Below the pieces are notes generated by a model. That model searched no databases. It saw only the letters and a list, made by a program, of their open reading frames with translations, and was not told where the DNA came from. A stretch of 64,000 bases of DNA, from positions 3,038,001 through 3,102,000 of the forward strand of contig NZ_CP018863.1 of assembly GCF_002849715.1 (NCBI RefSeq), written 5' to 3'. How positions within the stretch are numbered: position 1 is the stretch's first letter; each line of letters opens with the position of its first letter. Source of the stretch: Arthrobacter crystallopoietes (lineage in GTDB: Bacteria > Actinomycetota > Actinomycetes > Actinomycetales > Micrococcaceae). This document shows positions 1 to 8,950 of this stretch, one piece after another. The position numbers and the translations under genes are program-made.

Positions 1-1
1 C

Positions 2-337
2 TCCTGGTCCCTGCTTCCGCGACCATTGCGGTTCCTGGACAAAGTCATCGCGCTGATTAACAACCGCGCCATCACCATGTACCTCTGGCACAACCTCGTG
101 CTGATCGCATCGGTCCCACTGATCGACCTGCTCTGGAACTTACCGGTCCTCGAAGAAAACCTGCCGTGGCTCCTGGAAAGCGAACTGCTGCAGTTCATCG
201 TCGTCTGGCCGCTGCTGGGACTGGTTTTCCTCGCCATCGGCTGGATCGAAGATGTGGCAGCCAAGCGGCGGCCTCGGTTATGGCCCACAGCAGCGCAAGG
301 GAAAGGTTTGTCAGGAAAAGCGACAACGACGCCGTGA
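2..337 (+). CDS. Acyltransferase 3 family protein, C-terminal part
   Basis: The reading frame is open to the left edge, so only the last ~111 residues of an integral membrane acyltransferase (OafA/YrhL-like) are present. The piece NRAITMYLWHN is typical of the penultimate helix of this family, and two hydrophobic segments follow (around VLIASVPLIDLLW and FIVVWPLLGLVFLAIGW) before a basic, presumably cytoplasmic tail. Members transfer acyl groups to cell-surface sugars. The substrate cannot be told from this end. A start at TTG 26 is possible in principle but would make an implausibly short protein. Confidence 0.75.
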   Translation, partial: SWSLLPRPLRFLDKVIALINNRAITMYLWHNLVLIASVPLIDLLWNLPVLEENLPWLLESELLQFIVVWPLLGLVFLAIGWIEDVAAKRRPRLWPTAAQGKGLSGKATTTP

Positions 338-448
338 GCATGACCAGCCCCGCGCAAACGTGGATCAGGATTTCCGGCGGGGAACGCGGAAAGTAGTCCA
401 GGCCGAGGACCAGGCCCAGGCACATGTCCAGACATAGTCAGGAGAGCG

Positions 449-2008
449 TTAGGTGCTTGCGGCGGCTTGGGCTGCGGCGAGCGCCTCGGAGATACCCGCG
501 TGCCAGTACAGGTTGCGGCGCGCTCGTCGTTCCGGGTCGAGGTACGCCGGAGGAATGAACCAGGGGATGCCCTGCCTGACCTCGATTTCCCAGTTCCCGT
601 TGTCCATGAGGGCATGGTGGAAGCTGCAAAGCAAGGTTCCGTTAACTACTTCCGTAGCTCCGCCATCCCACCAAGGCTTGATGTGGTGGGCTTCGGTCCA
701 GACCGACGGTATGCAGCAGTCGGGGAAAGCGCAGCCTTTGTCCCTTGCGACAAGTGCCCGGCGCATCGCACGGTTGAAGAACCGGTGCTTCCGGCCGACG
801 TCGAGAATTTCACCCTTCGAGCCGAGTACCACCGGAATGATGTCGGCGTCGCAGGCGATCCGCCGTGCAGTCTTAGGTGTGACCAGCCCGCCGAATACGG
901 CATGGCCGCTGCCAGAGATTTCGCCGCAGAGTTCTTTGTATCCGATGGTGACCATGACCTGGGGGCGGTACCCGCCGGTGTCCGGTAGTTCGTCGGTTGC
1001 CAGCGCCAGTTTGCAGCCCGCAACGAGCCCGTCAAGCAGTTGCTGCTCTCTGGTGCGCGGGTCCTGCCATACTTGGCCGCTGTCTTGTCCGTTCTCCGGC
1101 TCAGCTCCGACAGCCTCAGGGTTCTCCGGGCAGGCACCATGGTCTGAAGGGGCGCGGTTTACTGCAATGCGCGGGTTGGTGGCTACGTTCATGACCGTGG
1201 CGATGTACTCATGCTGTTCGTCGGTAGCCGCGATTTCGAGTTTGTGGAGACCGTTGCGCTTGCCCTTGTAGAAGATGCCCTGCCGGGCCTTGAGCAATTC
1301 AGGAGACGGCTCGGCCCCGTCCTGATCCAGTGCTTCTTCCCAAGCGGCCACGAGTGTGAACAACACGTCTACGTTGGTCTCCTGGGCCTGACGGGTGAGG
1401 TTCTCCTCCATGGCGACCAGGGCTTCAGGCGCCGCAACCGGGCGCACACGGTCCACCGCATCCCGGATCATGGTGGCGGCCTTGCCGCTGATGGCTCCCT
1501 CGGCCAGCGCTTGGCCGAGATGTTCCAGCTTCGCTGCTCCCGGCTCGCCATTGAGCCGGCGCTGCGGCAAGATGTCCGCCGCGACCCGGAGCCGGCGACG
1601 CGCCTCCGTCCGGCTGATCCCGAGGCGTCCCCGAAGATAGTCGGCTGTGTCTTTGAATTCGGGGCGCGGCTTCTTCCGGCGAGCGCCGGTTGCTGCGTCG
1701 GAAGTTGTATCTGATGCTACGGAAGCGGACGCGTCCGCAGGCGCAGGAGGTTCCGACCAGCCAAGGCCGCTGCTGGACTCACCGAGAGCCGCAACGTTCT
1801 GGTCTTCCACCGCTCGGGCACCGACCAGCTGCAGAAATTCGACGACCTTGGCCAGTTCTTCGGTGAAGGCAACAGTGTCAGCGAGATCCCGACGGGACAT
1901 CACCACCGAATCCTGGACAAACTCATCGGCTATCCGGAGGACTTCGGCGCGCAGGGCAACGAGGGAGCTGCCCGCCCCGTCCGTTTCCTCCAGCATCCCA
2001 ATGGCCAT
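449..2008 (-). CDS. DUF222 / HNH endonuclease family protein
   Basis: A 519-residue protein of the actinobacterial 13E12-repeat type: a long helical DUF222 region (about residues 30-380) followed by an HNH nuclease motif near the C-terminus (AFPDC, then EAHHIKPW, then LLCSFHHALMDNG). The paired cysteines and His-His/His-Asn spacing needed for the zinc-bound HNH fold are present. Genes of this type occur in many copies in Arthrobacter and mycobacterial genomes. They are thought to be nucleases, but their biological role is not established. It is a single gene, and the next one on the same strand lies 166 nt upstream. Confidence 0.88.
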   Translation of the reverse strand: MAIGMLEETDGAGSSLVALRAEVLRIADEFVQDSVVMSRRDLADTVAFTEELAKVVEFLQLVGARAVEDQNVAALGESSSGLGWSEPPAPADASASVASDTTSDAATGARRKKPRPEFKDTADYLRGRLGISRTEARRRLRVAADILPQRRLNGEPGAAKLEHLGQALAEGAISGKAATMIRDAVDRVRPVAAPEALVAMEENLTRQAQETNVDVLFTLVAAWEEALDQDGAEPSPELLKARQGIFYKGKRNGLHKLEIAATDEQHEYIATVMNVATNPRIAVNRAPSDHGACPENPEAVGAEPENGQDSGQVWQDPRTREQQLLDGLVAGCKLALATDELPDTGGYRPQVMVTIGYKELCGEISGSGHAVFGGLVTPKTARRIACDADIIPVVLGSKGEILDVGRKHRFFNRAMRRALVARDKGCAFPDCCIPSVWTEAHHIKPWWDGGATEVVNGTLLCSFHHALMDNGNWEIEVRQGIPWFIPPAYLDPERRARRNLYWHAGISEALAAAQAAAST

Positions 2009-2174
2009 ACCTCAACGCTATTGGAACGCCTGTTCGAGGAAGAGGCTCCTTCGGGCTTATGTGGACAAGTACCGGCTGTGGAGGAGAAGCGCCGCCGGCA
2101 ATGTAGATCCCGGGCCGGCGACCTCCTCACCACAGCACAGCCCGAGCAGGTCTCGGGCAGCGCGGCAACGTCTT

Positions 2175-2372
2175 TTAGGTGGCCCGCACCGTTCCGCCTT
2201 CCAGGTACTTCGCTACCGCGTCTTCGCTGACCCGGTAGCTCTGGCCGATCCGGACGGCAGGCAGCTTGCCGGTGTGGACCAGCCGGTAGATGGTCATTTT
2301 CGAGACGTTCAGGTGTCCGGCGACCTGGGCGACGGACAGGTATGTCTTGTTGCTGTCGATCTGGTTATCCAT
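2175..2372 (-). CDS. Excisionase-type helix-turn-helix protein
   Basis: A 65-residue protein made almost wholly of a MerR/excisionase-like winged helix: LSVAQVAGHLNVSKMTIYRL is followed by a basic wing, GKLPAVRIGQSYRVSEDAV. It starts 18 nt after the stop of the SARP regulator on the same strand, so the two are probably cotranscribed. Despite the family name, stand-alone proteins of this kind are common actinobacterial regulators. No integrase or attachment site is nearby, so a recombination role is unlikely. Confidence 0.85.
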   Translation of the reverse strand: MDNQIDSNKTYLSVAQVAGHLNVSKMTIYRLVHTGKLPAVRIGQSYRVSEDAVAKYLEGGTVRAT

Positions 2373-2390
2373 GTGGATCCCCTCCTAGTG

Positions 2391-3365
2391 TCAGCCGACG
2401 GTCAACGCCTTATTGAGGAAGGCGCTGATGACCCGGCCTGCAGTATTGGTGTACGACGACGACCCCTGCGCGCGTTTGGTAGAGGCCCGCGTGTTTTGGT
2501 GCGCCGGCTGGGCGCGCATGCGGTCGTTCAGGTAGAGCAAAGCCGCGAGGACCTCGGAGAGTTCGCCGTCGTCCTCTACGGTTTTCTGCAGCAGCCGGGC
2601 GTGGGCGTCACGCAGGGTTGGACCCGGCGTGCAGCCCAGCTCCCGGTCCAGCAGCCGACGGCACTTGTCGTAGGCCTGGAGGCCCTCGGCATAGCGGCCG
2701 GCAGACTCAAGCGTGGTGACAAGCGTGGACCACGCCCGTTCGTTCAGCGGCTCCGACGCCACCGCCTGCTCGGCCCAATGCACAGCGTCCTGCGTGCGTC
2801 CGAGATGCTCAGCGGTTTCGGCCGCCCGGATCTGCACCGACGTCACCAGGGACGCATGGTGGACACGAGCCTCGTCGGCCCACTCGGTCGCCAGTTCGTC
2901 CCCGAGCAGCGGCGCCGACGCGAGCTTCAGCGCCTGCGCCAGCAGGGGATAGGCCTCCGCCGGCGCGCTTTCGTCGGCCTGGGCGACCAACTGGTTGAAC
3001 CGGACCAGATCCACCTCCACCAGGTCCGGATCGAGGACATAGCTGCCGGTTGCGGTGCGCAGCGGGCCGGTCTTGGCATCGCCGGGCTGCAAACTGCGCC
3101 GCAGCAGGCTGACGTAGCTTTCCAGTGTGGCTTGTGCTTTGCCCGGTGGCCTGCCGCCCCAGAGCAGTTCGATAAGCTCGCCTTTGGAAACGGGCGAGCC
3201 GAGTCTCAGCAGCAGAATTTCAAAGATCTGCCTGGCCTTCGGGCTGCCGAGGGTGGTTGACGTCAGGACGGTTTCGCCCCGACGGACTTCAAGGTTGCCG
3301 ATCATCTGTACAGAAATGGGCGTGGCGTGCCCGGCGGTTAATTGCTCCACACATCCCCCTTGCAT
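2391..3365 (-). CDS. AfsR/SARP family transcriptional regulator
   Basis: About 324 residues with an OmpR-type winged-helix DNA-binding domain first (SPKARQIFEILLLR, then LIELLWGG and LESYVSLLRRSL) and a bacterial transcriptional activator (BTAD) helical repeat domain after it (LLGDELATEWADEARVHH through LDRELGCTPGPTLRD). The C-terminal ~60 residues are low complexity. I chose ATG 3365 because GGGGGA lies 6 nt before it. ATG 3413 is also in frame but has no ribosome site. The gene is divergent from the epimerase across a 156-nt gap. SARPs activate secondary-metabolite or cell-envelope genes; no target cluster is visible here. Confidence 0.85.
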   Translation of the reverse strand: MQGGCVEQLTAGHATPISVQMIGNLEVRRGETVLTSTTLGSPKARQIFEILLLRLGSPVSKGELIELLWGGRPPGKAQATLESYVSLLRRSLQPGDAKTGPLRTATGSYVLDPDLVEVDLVRFNQLVAQADESAPAEAYPLLAQALKLASAPLLGDELATEWADEARVHHASLVTSVQIRAAETAEHLGRTQDAVHWAEQAVASEPLNERAWSTLVTTLESAGRYAEGLQAYDKCRRLLDRELGCTPGPTLRDAHARLLQKTVEDDGELSEVLAALLYLNDRMRAQPAHQNTRASTKRAQGSSSYTNTAGRVISAFLNKALTVG

Positions 3366-3521
3366 CTCGCATCCCCCAATGCGCGCATTCCCCACGAATG
3401 CTTCCTTCATCATGACTGGTAACAATTGAGTTTCAATGGTGCAGTTGGGGCATGTCGGGGGCCCAAAATTGGGGGTTGCCCGAATAAGGATTCTGAGGCA
3501 AAGGCAACGGAGGGTGACGGG

Positions 3522-4385
3522 ATGACAGTGCTGATAGCGGGATGCGGCGACCTGGGTACGGAAGCGGGCCTGCGTTTCGCCGCGGCCGGCCACCGCGTGA
3601 TCGGCTGGCGCCACTCGCCGGAGAAGCTGCCTGCGCAGCTGGAGGGCGCAGCCGTGGACCTCACCGGCCCGCTGCCCGAAATCCCTGCCGACACCGAGAT
3701 TGTGGTCATGGCGACGGCTGCCGCCGAACGGACGGAGGCGGCCTACCGCAGCGCGTATGTTAATGCTCTCGCCAACCTGCTGGATGCAATAGAGCGCGAC
3801 GGCGTCCGGCCGCGCCGGGTGTTGTTCGTGTCTTCCACCGCGGTGTATGGGGAGAACGACGGCGGCGAGGTCGACGAAACCACGCCGGCCCGGGCAACGT
3901 CGGCCACCGGCAGGATCCTGCGCGAGGCGGAAGAGTTGCTGCACGCCCGGCTGCCGTCCGCCATCGTGCTCCGGCTGGGCGGTATCTACGGTCCAGGACG
4001 CACACGGCTGATCGACCAGGTGAGGCAGGGGACCGCGGTCATTCCGGACCCGCCCCGGCTGACCAACCGGATCCACCGGGACGACGCCGCCGCCGCGATC
4101 GTGCACCTGACCACGGCTGTCGAAGCGCCGGAGCAGATCTACCTGGGGGTCGATTCCGAACCGGCCGAACTGGGAGAGGTGTTGCGCTTCCTGGCGGCCG
4201 AACTGGACGTGCCGGAACCGCCCAAAGCAGCGCCTGCACCCTCGGGACGAGCCAACACCGCCCGCGGCGGGGACAAGCGCTGCAGCAACAGCCGGCTTCT
4301 CGCCACCGGCTTCCGGTTCCGCTTTCCCTCGTTCCGCGAAGGCTACCGATCAGTCCTTGCCGGCGAGGGCGTGCGCCACCCCTGA
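3522..4385 (+). CDS. NAD-dependent epimerase/dehydratase family protein (YeeZ-like)
   Basis: A 287-residue Rossmann-fold protein. The N-terminal dinucleotide motif is GCGDLG (residues 7-12), and the strand-4 region VLFVSSTAVYGE carries the family's S-T-x-V-Y-G signature. RLGGIYGPGRT and NRIHRDDAAAAI are the usual substrate-side landmarks of atypical extended SDRs. The start is ATG 3522 with a GGAGGGTGA site 4 nt upstream; an upstream ATG at 3426 has none. The enzyme probably acts on a nucleotide sugar or related carbonyl compound, but the substrate is unknown. Confidence 0.85.
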   Translation: MTVLIAGCGDLGTEAGLRFAAAGHRVIGWRHSPEKLPAQLEGAAVDLTGPLPEIPADTEIVVMATAAAERTEAAYRSAYVNALANLLDAIERDGVRPRRVLFVSSTAVYGENDGGEVDETTPARATSATGRILREAEELLHARLPSAIVLRLGGIYGPGRTRLIDQVRQGTAVIPDPPRLTNRIHRDDAAAAIVHLTTAVEAPEQIYLGVDSEPAELGEVLRFLAAELDVPEPPKAAPAPSGRANTARGGDKRCSNSRLLATGFRFRFPSFREGYRSVLAGEGVRHP

Positions 4386-4493
4386 CGGCTCGATATGCGC
4401 GTGGCACGGCCCTGGAGAAAATCGCGCCGCTGGGACGTCTGAATTGTTGTGTATGCGGGTACAGGACAATAGACAGGCATTGAGGGGGAGTCC

Positions 4494-4744
4494 ATGACAC
4501 AGCAGGAATCCGATGTGAGCCGGGGAAGTCCGCGCACGATCCAGGAAGTGCTCAAGGCATTCTGCAGAGCTACATTCAGGACGGCTCGTACCAGTTCCAC
4601 AAACTGCTGACCGACGGCGAAGTCGGGATGCTGGTCTGGACCGGCTCGACCGATGAGCTGGAAATTCACGACGGCGTGGACAGCTTTGTGGTCCGCGACG
4701 GCCGGATCACAGCCCAGACCATCCACTACTCCACCCGGCGCTGA
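4494..4744 (+). pseudogene. Broken SnoaL/NTF2-like protein gene
   Basis: A good ribosome site (GGGGGAG) precedes ATG 4494 and the frame begins MTQQESDV...IQEVLKAF, but it reaches a stop after about 39 codons. From about 4567 the +1 frame continues with SYIQDGSYQFHKLL and ends with DSFVVRDGRITAQTIHYSTRR, which is the typical last strand pair of an NTF2/SnoaL domain. The whole unit would give only about 80 residues against a usual 120-140, so both an internal deletion and a frameshift are implied, near the CTGCAG at 4562. It is interpreted as a decayed gene. A sequencing error alone would not explain the short length. Confidence 0.65.
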
Positions 4745-4868
4745 GCCGCGAAGACGATGGTGCTGTGACCCATCCCACAGGCCGCGCCTAAAAGGCCTAG
4801 GATGGTGGGAATCGCGGTCCACGGGATCTGAAGCGGACAGCATGGTTCACGCAGTCTGGGAGGCAGAA

Positions 4869-5330
4869 GTGAAGAAGTTTTCTTTGACCGCAATCGGACG
4901 CCGTCATCTCGACACAGCACGGCGGGTGACCAGCGGCAGAAGCGCCAACACGGTCTACGGCGGGCATGAGCACGTCCTGCGTCAGACCGTGATCGCTCTC
5001 GCGGGCGGCCAGGAACTGAACGAGCATCTGAACCCGGGCGAGGCAACCGTCCTGGTCCTGAGCGGACGTATCCGCCTGTTCACCCAGACCGACAACTGGG
5101 ACGGCCGGGACGGTGATCTGCTCGTGGTTCCACCGGGGCTGTATTCGGTCAGGGCCACGGAGGATTCGGTAGTCCTGCTGACCGTGGCCAAAACGGACCG
5201 GCTGCACCAGCATCGGGAAGATGAATCAGCGGTCGGGGAGGTGCCGGAGCCTGTGGCGGAAGGCGAGGCGCCGGTCTCGGGGTATGAGCTGGACGAGGCT
5301 GCAGCCCCGGCCCTGTCGGAGAAAAGCTAG
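4869..5330 (+). CDS. Cupin-domain protein
   Basis: A 153-residue single-domain cupin. The first cupin motif is represented by LAGGQELNEHLNPGEATVLVLSGRIRL and the second by DGDLLVVPPGLYSVRA, although the metal-ligand histidines are reduced. GTG 4869 is preferred because GGGAGG stands 5 nt upstream; ATG 4842 has no such site. The C-terminal 40 residues are acidic and probably disordered. It is a small stand-alone gene. Cupins of this type often bind a small ligand or metal in stress responses, but no specific function can be assigned. Confidence 0.8.
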   Translation: MKKFSLTAIGRRHLDTARRVTSGRSANTVYGGHEHVLRQTVIALAGGQELNEHLNPGEATVLVLSGRIRLFTQTDNWDGRDGDLLVVPPGLYSVRATEDSVVLLTVAKTDRLHQHREDESAVGEVPEPVAEGEAPVSGYELDEAAAPALSEKS

Positions 5331-5357
5331 CCGGACACCAGCTGACAAGTCGGGACG

Positions 5358-6026
5358 TCACTGCTCCAAGGCAGAGGTCAGTTCGCCGAGACTGGTAATC
5401 GTATAGTCCGGCGCTTCGAAGTAGCCCGGGTAGTCGGCGCCGCTGCGGTTGAGCCAAGCGGTCTGCAGGCCGGCCCGTTTGGCGCCGTGGATGTCCCAGG
5501 GGTGGACGGCCACCAGGATCATCTGGTCCGGGTCCGTTTCGCAGACCCACGCGGCGTAGTCGTAGGCCGCCCGGGCCGGTTTCCACGCGGGTGCGTCCTC
5601 CACGGAGAGCAGTTGTTCGAACTGTTCCAGCAGGCCGGCCGAGCCCAACAGGTTCCTTGCCACGTCCGCAGAACCGTTGCTCAGCGTGACCAGGCGCAGC
5701 CCGGCGCCGCGCAGAGCGCTGATGCCCTCGGCCACGTCGGGATGAAGCGACAGGGCGGAAAATCCGTCCATAATGTGCTGCACGGCCTCGTCGAGGTCAC
5801 GGTTCAGCGGAGCGTCCTGGAGCACTCCGCGCAGGGATTCAGCGGCGATCCGGGCGAACTTTTCGTTGTTGCCCGCGGCGGCCAGGGCGAAGCCGTCGCG
5901 CAGCAGCCCGGCAAACCAGACCTTCGCCAGGAAAGCCGGCGCTCCAGCCTGGGTGAATTTGGCCGGCAGGCCAGAAAGGTCGGAGAGCGTTTCGTTGACG
6001 TCGAAAACCACAATGGACGGTTTCAT
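5358..6026 (-). CDS. Haloacid dehalogenase, type II
   Basis: A 222-residue HAD-superfamily enzyme of usual length. Motif I is FDVNETL with nucleophile Asp9, motif II is LVTLSNG, motif III is the lysine in WKPARAAY, and motif IV is VAVHPWDIHGAKRAG. The N-E-T variant after the nucleophile is what separates type II 2-haloacid dehalogenases (L-2-haloacid to D-2-hydroxyacid, ester intermediate on Asp) from phosphatases. It is cytoplasmic and monocistronic, divergent from the FdhF-like oxidoreductase across 154 nt. Physiological substrates may differ from haloacids. Confidence 0.85.
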   Translation of the reverse strand: MKPSIVVFDVNETLSDLSGLPAKFTQAGAPAFLAKVWFAGLLRDGFALAAAGNNEKFARIAAESLRGVLQDAPLNRDLDEAVQHIMDGFSALSLHPDVAEGISALRGAGLRLVTLSNGSADVARNLLGSAGLLEQFEQLLSVEDAPAWKPARAAYDYAAWVCETDPDQMILVAVHPWDIHGAKRAGLQTAWLNRSGADYPGYFEAPDYTITSLGELTSALEQ

Positions 6027-6167
6027 GGCGACCCCTTTCTGCTGACGACTCCGCGGGAGACCGTACGGACGACCCTACGGGAGGGCGCCCGGGCCATCCA
6101 GAGGCCTGCTGGAATCTGCCAAAATGCTTGCGGCCCCGTGGGATAACTGTTAGGCCTAAGGTACTCG

Positions 6168-6180
6168 TAATACTCCTGCT
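6168..6180 (+). promoter_or_regulatory. Possible -10 element of a leaderless transcript
   Basis: TAATAC at 6168-6173 ends 7 nt before the A of ATG 6181, the spacing expected if transcription starts at the start codon itself. No Shine-Dalgarno sequence precedes that ATG. No convincing -35 hexamer was seen. Confidence 0.35.
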
Positions 6181-8667
6181 ATGAGCACATCAATCGGACC
6201 TGCGTTTGTGGTGAAGAAGGGACGTGCGGCAATGACGCGCAATAATCCTGAGGTTGAGGAAGCCGACGAGAACGATCTCGAGGTGGAGAAGCCCAAATCC
6301 TGGGCGGCCGGCATCCCCGGCGTCGTGCATTCCATGCAGCCGGCGCTGAAGCACATGGGTGTGGACCGCAGCCGGAAAACCCTGCTCGCGATGAACCAGA
6401 AGGACGGGTTCGACTGCATGAGCTGTGCGTGGCCGGATCCGGACCACCGCAAGCCCTTCGAGTACTGCGAGAACGGAGCCAAGGCCGTCACCTGGGAGGC
6501 CACTCCGGTCACCATCGCCACCGAGTTCTGGGCCGAGCACACCGTGGAAGAGCTGCGCGGCCGCAGCGAGTACTGGCTGGGCATGCAGGGCCGCCTGACC
6601 GAGCCGGTGTACAAGCCGGCCGGCGCGGACCACTACATCCCGGTCAGCTGGGATGACGCTTTCAAGATCATCGCCGCGAAGCTCAACGGCCTGGATTCGC
6701 CGGATGAGGCCGCCTTCTACACCAGCGGCCGCACATCCAACGAGGCCGCCTTCGCGTACCAACTGTTTGTCCGCGCCTACGGCACCAACAACCTGCCGGA
6801 CTGTTCCAACATGTGCCACGAGTCCTCCGGCTGGGCCATGGGCCAGACCATCGGCGTGGGCAAGGCCACCGTGAAGTATGACGACTTCGGCAAGGCCGAC
6901 CTGATCATCATCATGGGCCAGAATCCGGGCACCAACCACCCGCGCATGCTCACCGCCCTGGAGGAGTGCAAGGAAAACGGCGGCGAGATCGTCGCGGTCA
7001 ACCCGCTGCCCGAGGCCGGCCTGCGCCGCTACAAGAACCCGCAGAAGGTCAAGGGCATCATCGGCCACGGCACCGAAATTGCTGACCAGTTCCTGCAGAT
7101 CCGGCTCGGCGGGGACATGGCCTTGCTCCAGGCCCTCTCCAAGCGCGTGCTCGACGCCGAAGCCGCCAATCCCGGCACCGTGCTGGACCACGAATTCATC
7201 CAGGCCCACTGCGAGGGGCTCGAGGAGCTCAAGGCGCACCTGGACAAGCTGGACGAACGGGCCGTGCTGGAAGCCACCGGCCTGCGTACCGAGGAAATCG
7301 ACGAGCTCGCGGCCCGCTACCTCAAAGCGGACAAGGTCATCATCACCTGGGCGATGGGGCTGACGCAGCAGAAGAAGGCGGTTTCCACCATCAAGGAGAT
7401 CATCAATCTGCTGCTCCTGCGCGGCAACATCGGCAAGCCCGGCGCCGGCGCGTCACCCATCCGCGGCCACAGCAACGTGCAGGGTGACAGGACCATGGGT
7501 ATCTGGGAACAGATGCCGCCGTCGTTCCTTGATTCAATTCAGGCCGAATTCGGCTTCGACCCGCCGCGGGAACACGGCGTGGACGCGGTCCAGGCCATAG
7601 CCAAAATGCGCGACGGCGGGATCAAGGTTTTCATCGCGCTCGGCGGCAACCTTGTGGCCGCCATTTCGGACACGGCCGCGGCGGAGGAGGCGATGGAGAA
7701 CACGGAGATGATCGTCCAGATCTCCACCAAGCTCAACCGCTCGCACACGGTCATCGGCAAGGAGGCGCTGATTCTGCCCACCATGGGCCGCACCGAGATC
7801 GACCGGCAGGCCAGCGGCGAGCAGTTCGTTTCCGTGGAGGACACCGTCAGCGCGGTGCACCCGTCCTGGGGCCATGTGGAACCCGTAGCGCCGGGCCTGC
7901 TCTCCGAAGTCGCAATCGTCAGCAGGCTGGCGCGGGCGGTGCTGGGGGACAAGGTCAACGTGGACTGGGCCGGCTTCGAGCAGGACTATGACAAGATCCG
8001 CGAGCACATTTCCCACGTGGTGGTCGGCTGCGAGAACTACAACCAGCGCATCCGGCAGGAGGGCGGCTTTATGCTGGCTAACGGCCCGCGGGATTCGCGC
8101 ACCTTCAACACGCCCACCGGCAAGGCCATGTTCAGCACCAATGACCTGGAGGCGCTGGACTGCCCGCCCGGCCGGCTGATCCTGCAGACCCTGCGCTCGC
8201 ACGACCAGTTCAACACCACCATCTACGGCTACAACGACAGGTACCGCGGCATCAAGAAGGGCCGCCACGTGGTCTTCGTGAACCCGCAGGACCTGGTCTT
8301 GCTGGGTATCCACGACGGCGACCTGGTTGACGTCCACGGGGAGTACGACGACGGCCGGGAGCGTGTGCTGCGCAAGTTCCGTGTTGTTGCGTACCCCACT
8401 GCCCAAGGGTGTGCGGCGGCCTACTACCCGGAGGCGAACGTGCTGGTGCCGCTGGACAGCGTGGCGGAACTGAGCAACACGCCCGCCTCCAAACAAGTCA
8501 TCGTCCGGCTCGAACCCGTGCCGGAGGAGCCCTCGCCGGACGGCGGAAAGCAGGAAGACACCGGAGCCAAAACCCTAGTAGGAGGCAAGGCGCCCGAAGT
8601 GGCCAACGCTCCTAGCGGACGCAAGACCCCCGATCCAGAGGTCGGCTGGACCGGTACCGGGCAATAA
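6181..8667 (+). CDS. FdhF/YdeP family molybdopterin oxidoreductase
   Basis: An 828-residue protein of the formate-dehydrogenase-H-like, YdeP subgroup that binds bis-molybdopterin guanine dinucleotide. CMSCAWPDPDH and FEYCENGAKA near residues 79-100 are the subgroup hallmark, where the classical four-cysteine Fe-S motif is altered. IIMGQNPGTNHPRML, GAGASPIRGHSNVQGDRTMG and the C-terminal cofactor-binding domain (RSHDQFNTTIYGYNDRYRG) follow. There is no Tat signal, so it should be cytoplasmic. The electron donor or acceptor is unknown, and no fdhD or Mo-cofactor genes lie nearby. ATG 6181 may be a leaderless start; ATG 6232 is an alternative with a distant GAAGGGA. Confidence 0.85.
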   Translation: MSTSIGPAFVVKKGRAAMTRNNPEVEEADENDLEVEKPKSWAAGIPGVVHSMQPALKHMGVDRSRKTLLAMNQKDGFDCMSCAWPDPDHRKPFEYCENGAKAVTWEATPVTIATEFWAEHTVEELRGRSEYWLGMQGRLTEPVYKPAGADHYIPVSWDDAFKIIAAKLNGLDSPDEAAFYTSGRTSNEAAFAYQLFVRAYGTNNLPDCSNMCHESSGWAMGQTIGVGKATVKYDDFGKADLIIIMGQNPGTNHPRMLTALEECKENGGEIVAVNPLPEAGLRRYKNPQKVKGIIGHGTEIADQFLQIRLGGDMALLQALSKRVLDAEAANPGTVLDHEFIQAHCEGLEELKAHLDKLDERAVLEATGLRTEEIDELAARYLKADKVIITWAMGLTQQKKAVSTIKEIINLLLLRGNIGKPGAGASPIRGHSNVQGDRTMGIWEQMPPSFLDSIQAEFGFDPPREHGVDAVQAIAKMRDGGIKVFIALGGNLVAAISDTAAAEEAMENTEMIVQISTKLNRSHTVIGKEALILPTMGRTEIDRQASGEQFVSVEDTVSAVHPSWGHVEPVAPGLLSEVAIVSRLARAVLGDKVNVDWAGFEQDYDKIREHISHVVVGCENYNQRIRQEGGFMLANGPRDSRTFNTPTGKAMFSTNDLEALDCPPGRLILQTLRSHDQFNTTIYGYNDRYRGIKKGRHVVFVNPQDLVLLGIHDGDLVDVHGEYDDGRERVLRKFRVVAYPTAQGCAAAYYPEANVLVPLDSVAELSNTPASKQVIVRLEPVPEEPSPDGGKQEDTGAKTLVGGKAPEVANAPSGRKTPDPEVGWTGTGQ

Positions 8668-8778
8668 CTACTCCCCAGTGACAGCGGCCTACGAACGGGC
8701 TGTTTCGGGCTTCGGCGCGCTCAAGTCGCGCGGAACTCGGCAAACGTGGCAAAATGATTTCTTGTGCCCCCGGCACGG

Positions 8779-8850
8779 TCCGCTCTGGTGTAATGGCAGC
8801 ACCCCAGCCTTTGGAGCTGTGGAGTATAGGTTCGAATCCTATGGGCGGAA
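8779..8850 (+). tRNA. tRNA-Gln(TTG)
   Basis: The acceptor arms TCCGCTC (8779-8785) and GGGCGGA (8843-8849) pair over 7 bp with one G-T. The T arm ATAGG-TTCGAAT-CCTAT is perfect. The anticodon loop is CTTTGGA, giving anticodon TTG (reads CAA). The anticodon stem has one outer mismatch. CCA is not encoded. A tRNA-Gln just upstream of glmU is a common actinobacterial arrangement. Confidence 0.9.
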
Positions 8851-8914
8851 CGAGGACCCTCCGGTAAACGGAGCAAGTCCCGGCAAGTAGCATGGCGTTA
8901 ACCCTTGCTTAGCT

Positions 8915-8941
8915 TTGACACGGATTCAGTCCGGGTAGGAG
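8915..8941 (+). promoter_or_regulatory. Possible glmU promoter
   Basis: A perfect -35 hexamer TTGACA at 8915-8920 is followed after 15 nt by a weak TAGGAG (8936-8941), close to glmU and after the tRNA. The -10 is poor and overlaps the likely ribosome site, so this is tentative. Confidence 0.25.
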
Positions 8942-8950
8942 TGCCACTTC

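Noticed and set aside
2175..2372. Excisionase-like protein as a sign of an integrated element
   Set aside because: No integrase, attachment repeat or phage gene nearby; small excisionase-type HTH proteins are ordinary regulators in actinobacteria.
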